Part shown: positions 1 to 11,513 of the stretch, piece after piece
How the letters are laid out: every line of letters begins with the position of its first letter
Position numbering within the stretch: the stretch's first letter is position 1
Origin: Anastatus disparis
Taxonomy: Eukaryota; Arthropoda; Insecta; Hymenoptera; Eupelmidae
Length of the DNA: 64,000 nt
Assembly (NCBI GenBank): GCA_017163975.1
Contig: JAFFSR010000095.1
Location: 278,001-342,000 of the forward strand
Reading direction: 5' to 3'
The notes under the pieces: generated by a model
Databases searched by the model: none
What the model was told of the DNA's origin: nothing
What the model saw: only the letters and a program-made list of their open reading frames with translations
Program-made: the position numbers and the translations under genes

Positions 1-1
1 T

Positions 2-334
2 AGTGATATAACATCGTTTGTAAGCTCAGGTCCTAAATTTTATTCATGTATTGTGAAAAGTAATGACGGAACTCTACATAAAGGTTGTAAAGTTAAGGGT
101 ATGACATTGAACGATTCAACAAAAGATATTTTGAATTATAACAGTGTCAAGTCTTGAGTTTTAAAAAAAAATGAAGAAATAGTGCATTCATTTAGCGCTA
201 TTAGACGCACAAAGTATCACAATGTAATTACAAAGCAAGAAACAAAAACTTGCCGCGTAAATAGTATTAAACGAAAGCATTTAGATGAATGCACATCTTT
301 CACGTATGGATACAAGAAACTTCGTGGTGAATAA
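2..334 (+). pseudogene. C-terminal fragment of a Polinton-type DNA polymerase B
   Basis: An open frame enters from the left edge and runs to a TAA at 332-334, broken by one in-frame TGA at 155-157. The first part reads ITSFVSSGPKFY, followed about 25 residues later by GCKVKGMTLN; this pairing is typical of the C-terminal region of protein-primed B-family polymerases of Polintons. The rest is basic and ends in GYKKLRGE, which also fits a polymerase C-terminus. The palm and exonuclease domains would lie outside the window. It is plausibly the polB of the decayed Polinton whose other genes start at 8502, because polB precedes the ATPase in the complete element at 34-52 kb and the DNA between is mostly later insertions. 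The link is inference; the polymerase assignment is fairly firm. Confidence 0.6.
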
Positions 335-1032
335 AATGCGTATGTATATGTATATATAAAATAAAAAAATATAGTGTAAAATTTAAAAAAAAATACTCAT
401 GTAATATTGTAATGTACTGTAAAATATTGTAAATTATTGTAAATTATTGTAAAATAATTCTAAAATATTTCTAAATACTGTAAAATATTGTAATATTTAG
501 TGTGAAAAGGTATGTGAGATTGAATGTTTTCAAAAATCTTGATATCATAATGTTGCAATAAACGTATTTCGAAATCTATAAAGTTATAAATATGAAATTA
601 GAAATTTATTTAAACTATAATATTTTAATCACAAGTATTTGTTCTTTGTATTTTGTATGAATTTTGAAAACTTAATAATAAAAATGAATAAATATTAAAA
701 AATTTTGTACACATTATCCAGAGCCTTCATAAAAATGCTGCACTAATTGTAATGTTCCAACTTGTAGATTTTATCCTGAATACAAATGTACTCTACAGGG
801 TTTAGTTTTACACAGAGCTTTACATAATTTGGTAAATTTAAAAAAAATAACGATCAAATAATTTTAACAAATTATTACCTGATTTACGATTTTATTCTAA
901 AAGATTTTTCATTTCATTAAATGTACGAATGTGGCATTTAATGACTAGTGAATCATGCACAATTTGTGAAACTATATGGTGCGATGCTGAGGATTGCCCC
1001 ATAAATATTGAGATAATAGAATTTCAAGAAGT
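335..1032. other. Degenerate AT-rich stretch, possible coding relics
   Basis: No intact gene is visible. Short runs of TGTAAAATATTGTAAATTAT lie at 410-500. A short plus-strand frame at 941-1045 encodes a cysteine-rich peptide (CTICETIWCDAEDC) and runs into the inverted repeat that begins at 1033, so it may be the cut end of an older accessory gene. A second cysteine-containing frame lies around 740-830. Neither can be assigned. Confidence 0.35.
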
Positions 1033-1104
1033 TGATACATACTAGCTTACAAATTTTATGAGCTATTTTTTATTTTTATTTATATTTTTCACTATATTTT
1101 GTTT

Positions 1105-1144
<40 letters not shown>

Positions 1145-1852
1145 GGCATTCTCTGTCAACGCGACACCCCCTCTGCCCAGAACAATTTTGATCCAAATTA
1201 GGTCTACCTGGGCTCAAATGAAAGCTCTTGACTTCTACTTTCGAACGCCGTCTGGCGATTCTGAAAATTCAAAATGGCGGATCCAATATGGCGGCTGAAA
1301 GTCTTGGAATGATGGAAAAACAAGTTTTTCTTCACTTCAATAGCGAATCTGATACGAAAATTGTTATTTCTTGCCACTAATATGAAGTTAGCGACATATT
1401 TTCTTACTACTACTGTTCAAAGCGAGAAGTTAAAATTATATTTCAAGGTCATTTTGAAGGTCAAAAGTTATTTTCTGGATTTTCGAACTAGTATTCCACA
1501 AAACTAGTAGAAAACTTGATTAAGATCATAATTAGACTTGACCTTGGATCATTTTTCAAGGTCATGATTTCTGACTCTGCATAATTAATGTTTTGTTGAA
1601 CGTAATTTCCTATGAGACATTTGTTCCTTTGTGCATATCGTGGGACCAACGATCTAAAAATTTCATGTATAAAATCCTTAGAGAAGATAAAGTTCCACAA
1701 TAGAACTATCAAGTAGTTTTAGCATAACCCATTCTGAACCACGTGGAGGTACTACTTCTCTCAGAACATAAAAAAAAAATAAAAAAAAGAGGATAAAAAA
1801 TAGAAAAACTTGAATATTATAGAAAAAATTCAGTATATTTTCCCATTGAAAA

Positions 1853-3743
1853 TTAAAGTAGAACAGATACAGACTTAGCAGTATTCGAGTACCTTTTCAT
1901 GATAACTTTTCCGTCACTTGATAATTGAAAAGAATGATGTTTAAGAATCTGTGGGACAGGTAATGCATCTTGAAACCTACGATTGAGTTTCCTTTTGAAT
2001 TTATCATATTCAGTCTGCGTAAAATAAAAAATCCTTATATTTTCAAAATGATTTTTAGCCCACTTCACAAGAGATGTGTGCGTCAGAATAGCATCTTTCG
2101 GTTTCGCCTTCAAGCTAGCTCTATAAGCTTCTCTTTTAAATATTGCACCAAGACCATCATAACAGCTTTTACCATGAGCAGTGGCGCAAAAATGCCACTC
2201 TGCCTCAATACCGAAATCCTTCTCATGATGAATAAGATTTGCTATCTGAAAGCGGTTCTTGAAATGCTGTTTTGCTCCATCTGTTACGTAAATAATCTTT
2301 TCAAGTATTTTTACTTTTGTCTTGATTTCTGGAATTAATAAATTCTGAATAGTATAGACAGAAGAAGTGTCATGCTTCAAACTATTCGACAAGAATACAC
2401 AACTTTCATGCTTCAGCTCTGAATCTTCTTTATAATAGTAAATAGCTGGAAAAACAGTGCACTGGTCATTATTAAAATGGAAGGCTTGAGATGCATTCTG
2501 AACTGCAAAAGAGTAATTCTCAGAATAGTCGAACATTACAAGAACTTCTCCATTGCCTAGATTACTTTTTGTTTGAGCAATGAAATTACCTTGTTGTTTG
2601 GCAATATATGAGTGGGGTTTGAGTATCGCCAATTTGGCTTATAATTCATCAACAAATTCTTCAACTGGTAGAGTTAAATTTTGCAAAGTTGATCTATCCG
2701 TTCCTGACCACGCACAGTACTCAATTTGTGAGATATTAGCTTCATCGAATATTTCAAGTAAACGAGACCTAAGATTTTCAGAACCAGGGCACTTCGAACA
2801 TTCATCCAAGTGACAGTCAGGTGTAGGATTCTTACACATAATTTGCTGTAAACAATCTTTATAACTACAAATGGGTTCTTCTTGATTATTCGTGAGCTTC
2901 TGAATATCGATTGCATCCAACATTAATTTACAATTTTGATGAATGGTGCAAACGCAGACGCTATGCGTTCCTCTAGCACCAGCAAGAACACAATGTTTTG
3001 GTCGTAATTTCGCGAAAGTACTGAATCCTACTTGCACTGTTGGTTCTGCTATCTTGAATAATTCGTAAAGTTCTCGTAAATCGAAATATAGAAGACGTTT
3101 CTGCACCTGAGTCCGCTTTCCATCAATAATAACAGAGACAGTATCTTTTTTGACCCGGCATCATCCGACTGTGCACATCGTTATTATAACATTCAACAAT
3201 GAGTTCTATTACTGTCTTTGACAAAGTTTTACCATGTTTAGCCGTTGTTGTAGCTAAAATACCTCCATCGGCTTTGAGTTTTTTCGACTTTCTTACTAAA
3301 TGTCTTGATGTATTGAATTCACTGGAAATTCGACTAATATTCCAAGTTGATGGGGCGATTGTAAGTATACTTAGTTTCAAAGGGTCAGAAACTGCTAAAC
3401 TACAAAACTTTTCTTTTAATTCTGAAAACATGTCTTCCAATTCGATTTCTCTAGCTGATCGTGTAGCTTCTTGAACAGATTTATCAATACCAGTATTTTC
3501 TGATGTCGTCTCTATATCCATGTTTTCATATTCGTTGTTGCCTTCGTTATCTCTTGTACCAATAGATAAAATGGGAGATCCACATAACTTTCTACACTTA
3601 CTACAAATTTTTGAATTATCTGGCAAATCTGGAAATCTTCGTTTTAAGTTGTTCGACAACAAGCGTAGATCATTACCTATGTGACCCTTACCATTGAGAG
3701 GGTTGATACAGCGATCGGACCGTGCTACAGTAGACATATTCAA
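1853..3743 (-). pseudogene. Transposase of the long-TIR DNA transposon, broken
   Basis: Three successive minus-strand frames (3743-3123, 3106-2639, 2632-1853) make one protein of about 620 residues. The first junction, near 3115-3135 in an A-rich run, is a frameshift. The second is an in-frame TAA at 2639-2641. The N-terminal part has a CSKC..LCG cysteine cluster. The middle carries further cysteines (CVCTIHQNC, CSYKDC, CSKCPG) like a zinc-binding region. The C-terminal part has FDYSENY, then YVTDGAKQHFKN, then ATAHGKSCYDGLG, which supply spaced acidic residues of a DDE-type nuclease fold. This domain family is widespread in insect and cnidarian genomes, but I cannot name its superfamily. Being sandwiched by long inverted repeats supports a transposase role. 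The copy is inactive as it stands. Confidence 0.65.
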
Positions 3744-4931
3744 TCCATCTAAGTAAGTGATAATACTCGAATATAATAACGTAGGACTGTTAGAACAGGT
3801 GTTGTGAAAAATGTCTTCGAATTAATTTGAATCCTCTCGAAAAATGTGTTCGTATGATTCTCAGAGAATGAATATAAGTAAATAACTACGAATAGTCCAA
3901 TGAAAAAAGCTGTGGAATAACAGACTCACACGATATAACTCAAATTCACTCTATCACTGAAAAAAGTTTGGAGGAGAAGAGGAACGAAAAATAAGACTTC
4001 AAACGTACTAAATTTTTAGAGCAGTAGTAGTACTAAATTTTGATCCGTAGCAGCCGTAAATCGATGGGAACTATATGTACGAAACGTTTAGGAAAGACAA
4101 TGCACGAAATATAGAACCACAGATACACCAAACAGTTAGAGTAGCAGCCGCACTAAACTTTTAGAGAAGCATCGGTACTTAAGGAGTTTCGAAAGAGGAA
4201 TAAAAAATGTTAGAGAGATTCCAGAAATGTTCCATTGTAAAGTTTAATTACAGGGTTATCAAAAAGTATGGGACCCCCGTATTTTCCCAGAAACGATATT
4301 TTTTCAAAAAACTAAGGTCATACCGTAAGTAATTTTCAACGAGGAATTGTCTGATGACCTCGAATCTGACCTTGTCGTTGACCTTCAAGGTCAATTAAAA
4401 AATTGCAAAATTCAAATTTTGCAATTTTAGATCGCATTGTATACGTGTATAGTCACACGGTCTTACACCAACTATAGCATTCACGGCGTCACGTCAGTTT
4501 TTTTCTCTCAGTGCGTATACTACACGATTTTTGTGCAGGAGGAGCACCAAATCAAAAAAGCAGTAGCAGCACAAATGTGTTGTACCATTGCCACACTTTT
4601 TAGTGCTTCTTCTGCCCTAAACTTTTGTACAGGTGAAGAACGATGAAATAGATTAAATGCGGAACAATTTTAGTGCAACATTTGCTCTAAAATGGGAGAG
4701 TAAAGGACTTAATATTTAGTTATGAAACAATTCTTGCATTTGGTGCTGATACTCTAGGCTAACCTGTTTCTTCTTCACCAAACTTTTTTCAGTGATTCTG
4801 AAATGTTTCAAAGTGTGGATATAACCACAGTTTTTCTGTTACTGTTCCGAATTAGAACCGATTGATAGCATGAATGAAAGAAGTATAACTGCGAAAGAAT
4901 CGGTTTATTAAAATTAAAACTCACCATGAAA
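3744..4931. other. 5' non-coding part of the long-TIR transposon
   Basis: No gene is supported here. The stretch lies between the transposase start and the right arm and includes repeated short motifs such as AGTAGCAGCMGYACTAAA around 4020-4170 and 4555-4680. It presumably holds the transposase promoter and leader, but I see no clear core promoter. Confidence 0.4.
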
Positions 4932-5352
4932 ATGACCTTGAAAAATGATCCAAGGTCAAGTCTAATTATGATCTTAATCAAGTTTTCTACTAGTTTTGTG
5001 GAATACTAGTTCGAAAATCCAGAAAATAACTTTTGACCTTCAAAATGACCTTGAAATATAATTTTAACTTCTCGCTTTGAACAGTAGTAGTAAGAAAATA
5101 TGTCGCTAACTTCATATTAGTGGCAAGAAATAACAATTTTCGTATCAGATTCGCTATTGAAGTGAAGAAAAACTTGTTTTTCCATCATTCCAAGACTTTC
5201 AGCCGCCATATTGGATCCGCCATTTTGAATTTTCAGAATCGCCAGACGGCGTTCGAAAGTAGAAGTCAAGAGCTTTCATTTGAGCCCAGGTAGACCTAAT
5301 TTGGATCAAAATTGTTCTGGGCAGAGGGGGTGTCGCGTTGACAGAGAATGCC

Positions 5353-5428
<76 letters not shown>

Positions 5429-5500
5429 AAACAAAATATAGTGAAAAATATAAATAAAAATAAAAAATAGCTCATAAAATTTGTAAGCTAGTATGTATCA

Positions 5501-5705
5501 TACAGTGTAACGGTTATTTAGCACACATTACAAAAAGAAATAGCTATTAATTTAATATTAAATTTTGCTAAGTCAAGAAATTTTATTGTAGGTAAAGTTG
5601 CCGACAACTCGTAAGAAAAAAATCATATATATATATATATTACGCGGTAAACTCTATTGCTACTAGTTAGTCAAACGTATATTGACTAGCGACAAGACTT
5701 CATAC
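5501..5705. other. Short AT-rich remnant between two elements
   Basis: This stretch separates the long-TIR transposon from the foldback element. It contains a short TA microsatellite and no coding signal. It is presumably part of the old Polinton that both elements invaded. Confidence 0.3.
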
Positions 5706-6190
5706 TACACTGAGAGAAAATTCATGCTAATAGAGCATGCGAACTGCCATCTATGCGAGCATATAAAACATTGATACAAATATGACAGGCCGTGAGAAGC
5801 TCTATTAGTATTGGATTACCTTATACTAAAAAAGATGGTATGGAGAGTAACTAAAGCATGAACGGCATTCACTGATGACTCGCGTGGTATACTTCGATGA
5901 CTCCCCACTCTCATATCCTTTGTTTGCTTGAGTCGCCTCCTCTTTTGGGTGGCGACGCGAGCAAACACGGCTGGTCTATACCCAAAATTATGTTACAAAT
6001 TTCTTTAACGTATTTTCGTAGCGTGAATCTTTTATTTCTTTTCTTTTCTTTTTTTATGAAGGGAGATACGTTATAAATATAACCTGTTAAACTTTTTAAC
6101 TTTAAATAATTAATTTTTAACTTAAAATTTAATTATTTTAAACCGCTGGGGGGCAAATGAGCATGTACGATTTTACGCCAGAGATATTTC

Positions 6191-6265
6191 GGAGTAGCGT
6201 TGGTCTAGTGCGTAACGTTCACGCTTTTCCTTTTGAGTACGCGAGTTCAACTCTCGGCTAGGGTC
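6191..6265 (+). other. tRNA-like segment in left arm of foldback element
   Basis: The sequence has an A-box-like TTGGTCTAGTGCG and a B-box-like GAGTTCAACTCTC. The T-arm folds as CGAG with loop TTCAACT and CTCG. A T-rich run follows, which could terminate RNA polymerase III. The anticodon arm and acceptor stem pair poorly, so I call it tRNA-like rather than a functional tRNA gene. Confidence 0.45.
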
Positions 6266-6838
6266 ACTTTTTTTAAATTTTTTTTATTGTTTTAATATTT
6301 TTTATTCCTTTTTATATTTATTTTTTTTTTAGATTTTGTATTTTTTTAATAATTTTAAAATTTAATTTTTCACAAGTACGCTTGTTTTTTTTAAATGAAA
6401 ATTTTTTAAAAATAAATTATTCTTTATAGGTAGTAATTACAAATATTGATAAATAAATAATAGTGATGTTTATTTTATAATAGTATAGTTTAATTTATTT
6501 ATAATTCAGTTTATAAAATTTACAATAAATTACAATAAATAAATAAAACTGAGTTATTATTATTTATGTTATAATATATATTGTATATTGAAATATGTTT
6601 ATAAAGACAAAATTGAACTATAGTATTGTAAATATCACTATTATTTATTTATTAATATTTTAAATTATTTTCTATATGAAATAATTTATTTAAAAATATT
6701 AATAAAAAAACGAGCATATTTTAAGTAACTTGTGAAAAAATAGATTTTAAAATTAATAAAAAAATAGAAAATAAAAAAAATATAAATAAAAAAAAGCAAT
6801 AAAAACTATTGAAAAAATAAAAAAAAAATAAAAAAAAA

Positions 6839-6912
6839 GACCCTAACCGAGAGTTGAACTCGCGTACTCAAAAGGAAAAGCGTGAACGTTACGCACTAGA
6901 CCAACGTTACTT
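6839..6912 (-). other. tRNA-like segment in right arm of foldback element
   Basis: This is the mirror copy of the tRNA-like segment at 6191-6265, with the same B-box region (GAGAGTTGAACTC on the plus strand). Having it in both arms means a transcript through either arm could carry polymerase III promoter boxes. Confidence 0.45.
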
Positions 6913-7517
6913 CGAAATATCTCTGGCGTAAAATCGTACATGCTCATCTGCCCCCCAGCGGTTTAAAATAATTAAATTTTAAGTTAAAAATTAATTATTT
7001 AAAGTTAAAAAGTTTAACAGGTTATATTTATAACGTATCTCCCTTCATAAAAAAAGAAAAGAAAAGAAATAAAAGATTCACGCTACGAAAATACGTTAAC
7101 GAAATTTGCAACATGATTTTGGATATAGACCAGCCGTGTTTGCTCGCGTCGCCACCCAAAAGAGGAGGCGACTTGAGCAATAGAAGAATGCCATAGTTAG
7201 CAGTAAAGAAAGAATAGTGGACAAGCCACGTTTACTTCCTTCACGTCCCATGAGAGGATACAGCACTAGCTATCGAAGCATATTAGAGTGGGGAGCTACT
7301 AAAGCATGTAAACAAACAGTTTTTGGATAGCACAAACCTCGTAAGAGTAGATGGCGCTGTTATTAAAGCATAGGATATTACTTACTAACTTTGGATACGT
7401 AGACTACATGCTCTATTGGCATGAATTTTCTCTCAGTGTATATACTCGTCGCTGAGCGTCTCTCTCTCTCTTACCTGATCGAGAGGCGCGATGCCGGTAG
7501 CACAGCTTTCCTTATTT

Positions 7518-8309
7518 TGTAGGGTTTTACTCTTCGTATTCAACCCGTCCAATATTTCATACAAAAATATATATATTTTATATAAGATTAAAAATAAGGA
7601 CCGCGGAGGCGTCGGGGTAAGCAAATGGATACAGGTATTTAAACTTAATGTGAATTTATTAAATATGCAAAGGAAGAAATACAATGAAATGAATTTAGGT
7701 AAAAAATAAGAAAAAGAGTTAATATTGATAATTCTAAGGGAGGGTGCGACGCGAACTAAATTATTCTATGATATTAAAATTAACGCGCGCACTCTTTATG
7801 CTAAGATTTCCTCGAGGAAAGAAATCTTAGCCAAGTAGATATAAGAAGATAAACTTACAAATACGCGTAGAAGCTTCTATGATAATAGCAATACCTACGC
7901 CGGAGATATACCGCCGTTGGCTAACGATACTGACTAAACACCGCAACCTGCTCGTTGAGGCTCTCGGAGGACAGCTGATATAACCTGAACGCTTGGAAGT
8001 GTTGATGCCTGCGGGAAGCACTCCAATGGAACCCGGGATTTACTCGTGCCAGTTGTCTCCTCTGAACAACGTAACGAATCTGCACTGTAATGCTTAGTCC
8101 CAACTATAAGAGATTTTTCAAGTAACCACTACGATGTGTGTATCTCGAGCGCCAGAAAATGTCTGCCACGCCGAGGCTTCTCTTCCTTCTTGCTCGCTTA
8201 GATTGACGCTTACCATACCGGCCTACGACGGCGCTCGTGACAGCACACCGAGCGGTTTCGAATACTAGAGCGCGCGAGATTCGAACACGATAATAGAAAT
8301 ACCGTGACA
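7518..8309 (-). repeat. Possible solo LTR (minus orientation)
   Basis: Read on the minus strand, the block begins TGTCACGG and ends CCCTACA, has a GC-rich 5' half with many CG dinucleotides, an AATAAA in the 3' third, and no long ORF. These are LTR-like traits (TG...CA ends, polyadenylation signal). No 5-bp target duplication is visible (TATTT against TTAGC), and no second copy lies in the window, so the boundaries and the call are tentative. Confidence 0.35.
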
Positions 8310-8331
8310 TTAGCTGAAATGTGCATTAGCT

Positions 8332-8339
8332 TATAAAAG
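8332..8339 (+). promoter_or_regulatory. TATA box upstream of Polinton-1 ATPase
   Basis: TATAAAAG stands about 165 bp upstream of the ATPase start. It lies just outside the possible LTR and in the right strand sense. No clear initiator element is visible. Confidence 0.35.
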
Positions 8340-8501
8340 GTAAAAATCTAGATTTTCGCTATCATTATTCTAGAATCTTCCAGTGTGTACGTACGAGTAT
8401 TAACTGATTTTTTCGTACGTACAACGAGCGTGAGCCGGGACCCTACCGCAAAAATTGATTTATTAATTTTAAAAATAAATAATAATAATAAAAAATAAAA
8501 A

Positions 8502-9171
8502 ATGACACTAGCATGGCAACACCCATGGACCTCTATGATTTTTGGCTTAACAGGTTGTGGTAAGACGCATTTTGTAAAAAGATATTTTCGATTTATTGAC
8601 AGTATGTCCAATACAACTTTTGCTCGAAAAATGCTATGTTATTCCGAATGGCAAAATGGATATTTGGAATACGGTAAAAATGTTGAATTTCATGAAGGTT
8701 TACCTCAAAATGAAGATTTTGCGTCTGACTCTCGACCAAAATTAGTAGTCATCGACGATCCGATGACAGAATCTTCTAATAATGTAGTTGCTGATTTATT
8801 TACAAAAGGCAGTCACCATAAAAATATAAGCGTAATTTTTATTACTCAAAATTTGTTTCATCATGGACCTAAGCAGCGGAATATTTCATTCAATTTAAAT
8901 TATATTGTAATTTTTAAAAATTCTAGAGACCGTGCACAAATACAGCATTTAGCACGTCAAGTTTATCCAGAAAATTCAAAGTTTCTACAAGAAGCTTATT
9001 ACGACGCTACAAGTATAGCACATGGTTATTTGTCGTTAGATTTAAAACAAAGCAGAAACCTGCAGAGTACGAACTAACATATTTCCTGATGATACACATC
9101 ACTACGTGTAAGTTCCACGAGATATAAAGAGAGGTATCATGGGTGATAATTTTTCAGTGTTACGTGTATAA
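8502..9171 (+). pseudogene. Polinton packaging ATPase (FtsK/HerA-A32 type), C-terminus broken
   Basis: The frame opens with WQHPWTSMIFGLTGCGKT, so the Walker A motif GLTGCGKT sits at residues 15-22. A Walker B motif LVVIDD follows near residue 85, then the FITQNLFHHG and FKNSRDRAQI blocks characteristic of Polinton and adintovirus genome-packaging ATPases. It aligns along its length with the intact copy at 43191. The frame closes at 9077, but recognisable C-terminal coding (FPDDTHHYV, then SVLRV) continues in other frames to 9171, so there is a frameshift near 9050-9070 and a stop near 9112. The next gene starts at 9171, overlapping this gene's final base, just as in the second element. The role would be to pump element DNA into capsids. 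Confidence 0.85.
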
Positions 9172-9448
9172 TGGCTGAGGTAAGATAAAAAAATCGCTCG
9201 ATCCAAAAATAGTACATGCTTTACATGCCCTTTATCATTTAAATAAAGAGCAACGTAAAGCTATTTTAAAACTTGCGGATCGTAAAATAGTTAAAGGTAT
9301 TTGTGAGTGTGCTTTGAATACTTTAGAAGGTACTGTACATTTAACACCTTTTCAAAAACAAAAGTTAGTTAAACATAAAAAAGTTCTGAGAAATTTAAGC
9401 AATTGTAAGTCTAAATCGTGGAAAAGCAAGAAGCGTCTAATCATATAG
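9171..9448 (+). pseudogene. Small basic Polinton protein, broken
   Basis: After an ATG at 9171 the frame meets a stop within six codons. The following sequence, in a shifted frame, reads ICECALNTLEGTVHLTPFQK, closely matching the ICECALNILRGNIPLSKYYK region of the intact 115-aa protein at 43868. The product is short and lysine/arginine-rich. The family is conserved next to the ATPase in Polintons; I do not know its function, and a DNA-binding or virion-core role is only a guess from its charge. Confidence 0.6.
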
Positions 9449-9539
9449 AAAGATAATGGTTTTTTAACAGGTTTACTAGCTCCTCTATTAAGTACTATAA
9501 AATCTACTCTTATATCTAGTCGTTCTTAATTTAAAAAAA

Positions 9540-10421
9540 ATGCAGCATGCCCGTAAAATGGTTTTAGTGCCTCAAGACAGTTTTCAAAAACTTCTTCATA
9601 CAAACGTTCCTGAGGTCACGCAAAATGTCGAACCTGATAAAAAAAATACTGTTCAAACACCAGGCAGTCATCTTACAAGATTAGACATAGTAATGAGTGA
9701 TATATTAAACTTACGAGAAACTGATGAGCGTACGAAATGGTCAAAGTATCAACAAGTTTTACAACGATATTTATATTTTTTAGACGATTTGAAAAAAAGT
9801 TTAAATAATGTTAATAAAAATTAACAAGAGATAGAAAATGGAGTAGATTTCGAAATCATAATATCATCTGTACCCGTAACATACAGACGTAAAGTCTGTA
9901 TTAAAAAAAATACTAATATTTCTTCAAGAATTACATGGAATGACCGCAGTTTAGTTTGGATAGATGAAGCTGTTCTCGAAGGTTCTAATGTAGTAGATTT
10001 AATAAACAATGCTGTACGTAGTAGAAAAGGTGTAAAGGCTACAGGTCGTGAGCATTTTGCGTGACTTTTACGAGACTTAGGTATACCATTGGAATGTATT
10101 GGTAATTGAGCTTTTTACTAAGAAGGACGAAAATTTGAACATGCAGTAAATCATAGTAATAGGTCTTTAACAACACCATTAACAAGTTTTAATGATTTAT
10201 TATTACATGCACCAAAAAGACATACTTCTACTCCGATGCCTAAAAATAAAAATAAAAATTTGTCAATAGAAAATGATACATATAACGACGGAGTTACAGT
10301 AATTAATAAACAAATGAACAGCGGAGATGATGATTCATGGACTACTCTAAATAGAAAGAAACGTGTAAGAAATACCGTAGCAGAGCAAAAGGGCGGTGGC
10401 TGGTTGACTTTTTCGTTTTAA
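9540..10421 (+). pseudogene. Conserved Polinton ARKM-type protein, broken
   Basis: The first frame (9540-9824) begins MQHARKMVLVPQDSF and has VQTPGS and KYQQVLQRYL, matching the 276-aa protein at 44194. Homology continues past the TAA at 9822-9824 with WNDRSLVWIDEAVLEGSN and VVDLINNAVRSRKG. There are further stops near 10063 and 10109, before a tail (10236-10421) rich in Lys, Asn and Asp that ends GGGWLTFSF. At least three nonsense changes make it a pseudogene. The family is one of the most constant Polinton proteins, but its function is not known to me. Confidence 0.65.
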
Positions 10422-10446
10422 ATAAATGAATAAATAAATAAAAATC

Positions 10447-11511
10447 ATGGATCTTAATAAGCAGTTACTTAAAAAATTTATTATGATGTTAATGAATCCG
10501 CTAGTTATGCTGGAGCACGTCGCCTTGTAAATAAGACTAAAAATAAAGTTGGTAAAAAAATATACACAAGTGGTTGCAAGCACAAGATGCTTATACATTA
10601 CACAAACCTGTTCATAGAAAATTTCCTCGTCTTTATTACAATGTTGCTGAAATGGATTCTGTATGGGAAGGTGATTTAATTGACTTAGAATCATTAAAAT
10701 CTTATAATGATGGATTTTCATACTTACTAGTAGTCATCGATGTTCTCAGCAAATACGTATGGGTAGTACCCTTGAAGGATAAATCATGTTCACAAGTCAC
10801 TGACGCTTTTAAAATAATTATTTTAAATAAAAATGAACGAACTCCTAAAATGTTTCAAACTGACAAGAAAAAAGAATCTGTCGGTCAAGAAATGCAAAAA
10901 TTTCTAAAATTAAATAATATTATACATCGTGTTGCACGTAATCCCGATGTAAAAGCAGCTATTGTCGAAAGATTTAACCGTACCTTAAAGGAAAAAATGT
11001 GGCGATATTTCACACGTTACATAGATATTTTACCTCAACTTGTAAATAGTTACAATAACTCATATCATTCAACAATAAAGATGACGCCTGCAGAATTTAC
11101 AATATTTAATGCAGATATTGCGAAGAAAAATATGGATTCTAGATATAAAACAGTTGATAGAGAAGCTAAATACTCAGAAGGTGACTTTGTATGAATTAGT
11201 CGAACCAAAGGTATCTTCGAGAAAGGTTATTTAGCAAATTGGTCGGAAGAAATTTTCAAAATAACTAGAGTCTTAAAACATAGAAAACCACCTGTGTATG
11301 AAATAGATCTTGACGAAGAAGCTACAGATGGTATTTTTTACGAAGAAGAACTTAACGTTATTCTAAAAGATATCAGGAATTCAGAATATAAAATTGATAA
11401 AATAATAAAAACAAGTGGTTCAGGCTGTAGAAAATATATTTTGTAAGTTCGGTCGGTTATCCTGGTAAGTTTAATTTTCGGGTGTCAGCTAAAGATATAA
11501 AAAATATATAA
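10447..11511 (+). pseudogene. Polinton integrase (retroviral type, chromodomain tail), broken
   Basis: The core frame 10574-11194 has the integrase catalytic block: DLIDLESLK, then FQTDKKKES in place of the usual TD-G-EF, then VERFNRTLKEKMW with the third catalytic acidic residue. Upstream coding from the ATG at 10447 is in another frame, implying a frameshift near 10560-10575. Downstream, a TGA at 11192-11194 is followed by the same frame through GYLANWSEEIFKITRV and a chromodomain-like end (YKIDKIIKTSGSG, then a frameshift into VGYPGKFNFRVSAKDIK). The enzyme would insert element DNA into the genome. It starts 26 bp after the preceding gene and ends 3 bp before the next start codon. Confidence 0.8.
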
Positions 11512-11513
11512 AC

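Larger units (their letters stand above)
1033..5500 (-). mobile_element. DNA transposon with ~0.5-kb terminal inverted repeats
   Basis: The arms 1033-1565 and 4932-5500 are near-perfect reverse complements, differing mainly in the length of an internal TA microsatellite. Just inside that microsatellite, at 1143 and 5354, both arms begin GGGGCATTCTCTGTCAACGC, which looks like a transposon terminus. The outer ~110 bp of each arm starts TGATACATAC. A minus-strand transposase pseudogene lies between the arms. No target duplication is clear: if the true end is at GGGG the flank is TA repeat, so a TA-type duplication could not be seen. I do not recognise the superfamily with certainty. The element lies between relics of the first Polinton and probably inserted into it. 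Confidence 0.75.
5708..7438. mobile_element. Foldback element with TA target duplication
   Basis: The ends are CACTGAGAGAAAATTCATGC and its reverse complement, directly flanked by TA on both sides (5706-5707 and 7439-7440). Inside, long arms mirror each other: the CCTCTTTTGGGTGGCGACGC block near 5940 and its complement near 7145, a T-rich tract, a CCCCCCAGCGG/CCGCTGGGGGG block, and a tRNA-like segment in each arm (6191-6265 plus, 6839-6912 minus). The centre around 6400-6750 is very AT-rich. There is no transposase frame, so it is non-autonomous. TA duplication and CACTG-type ends suggest mobilisation by a Tc1/mariner-like transposase, which is inference. Confidence 0.75.

Noticed and set aside
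7491..7709. 72-codon plus-strand frame and overlapping minus-strand frames to 8310
   Set aside because: They lie inside the LTR-like block and show no domain or codon bias.
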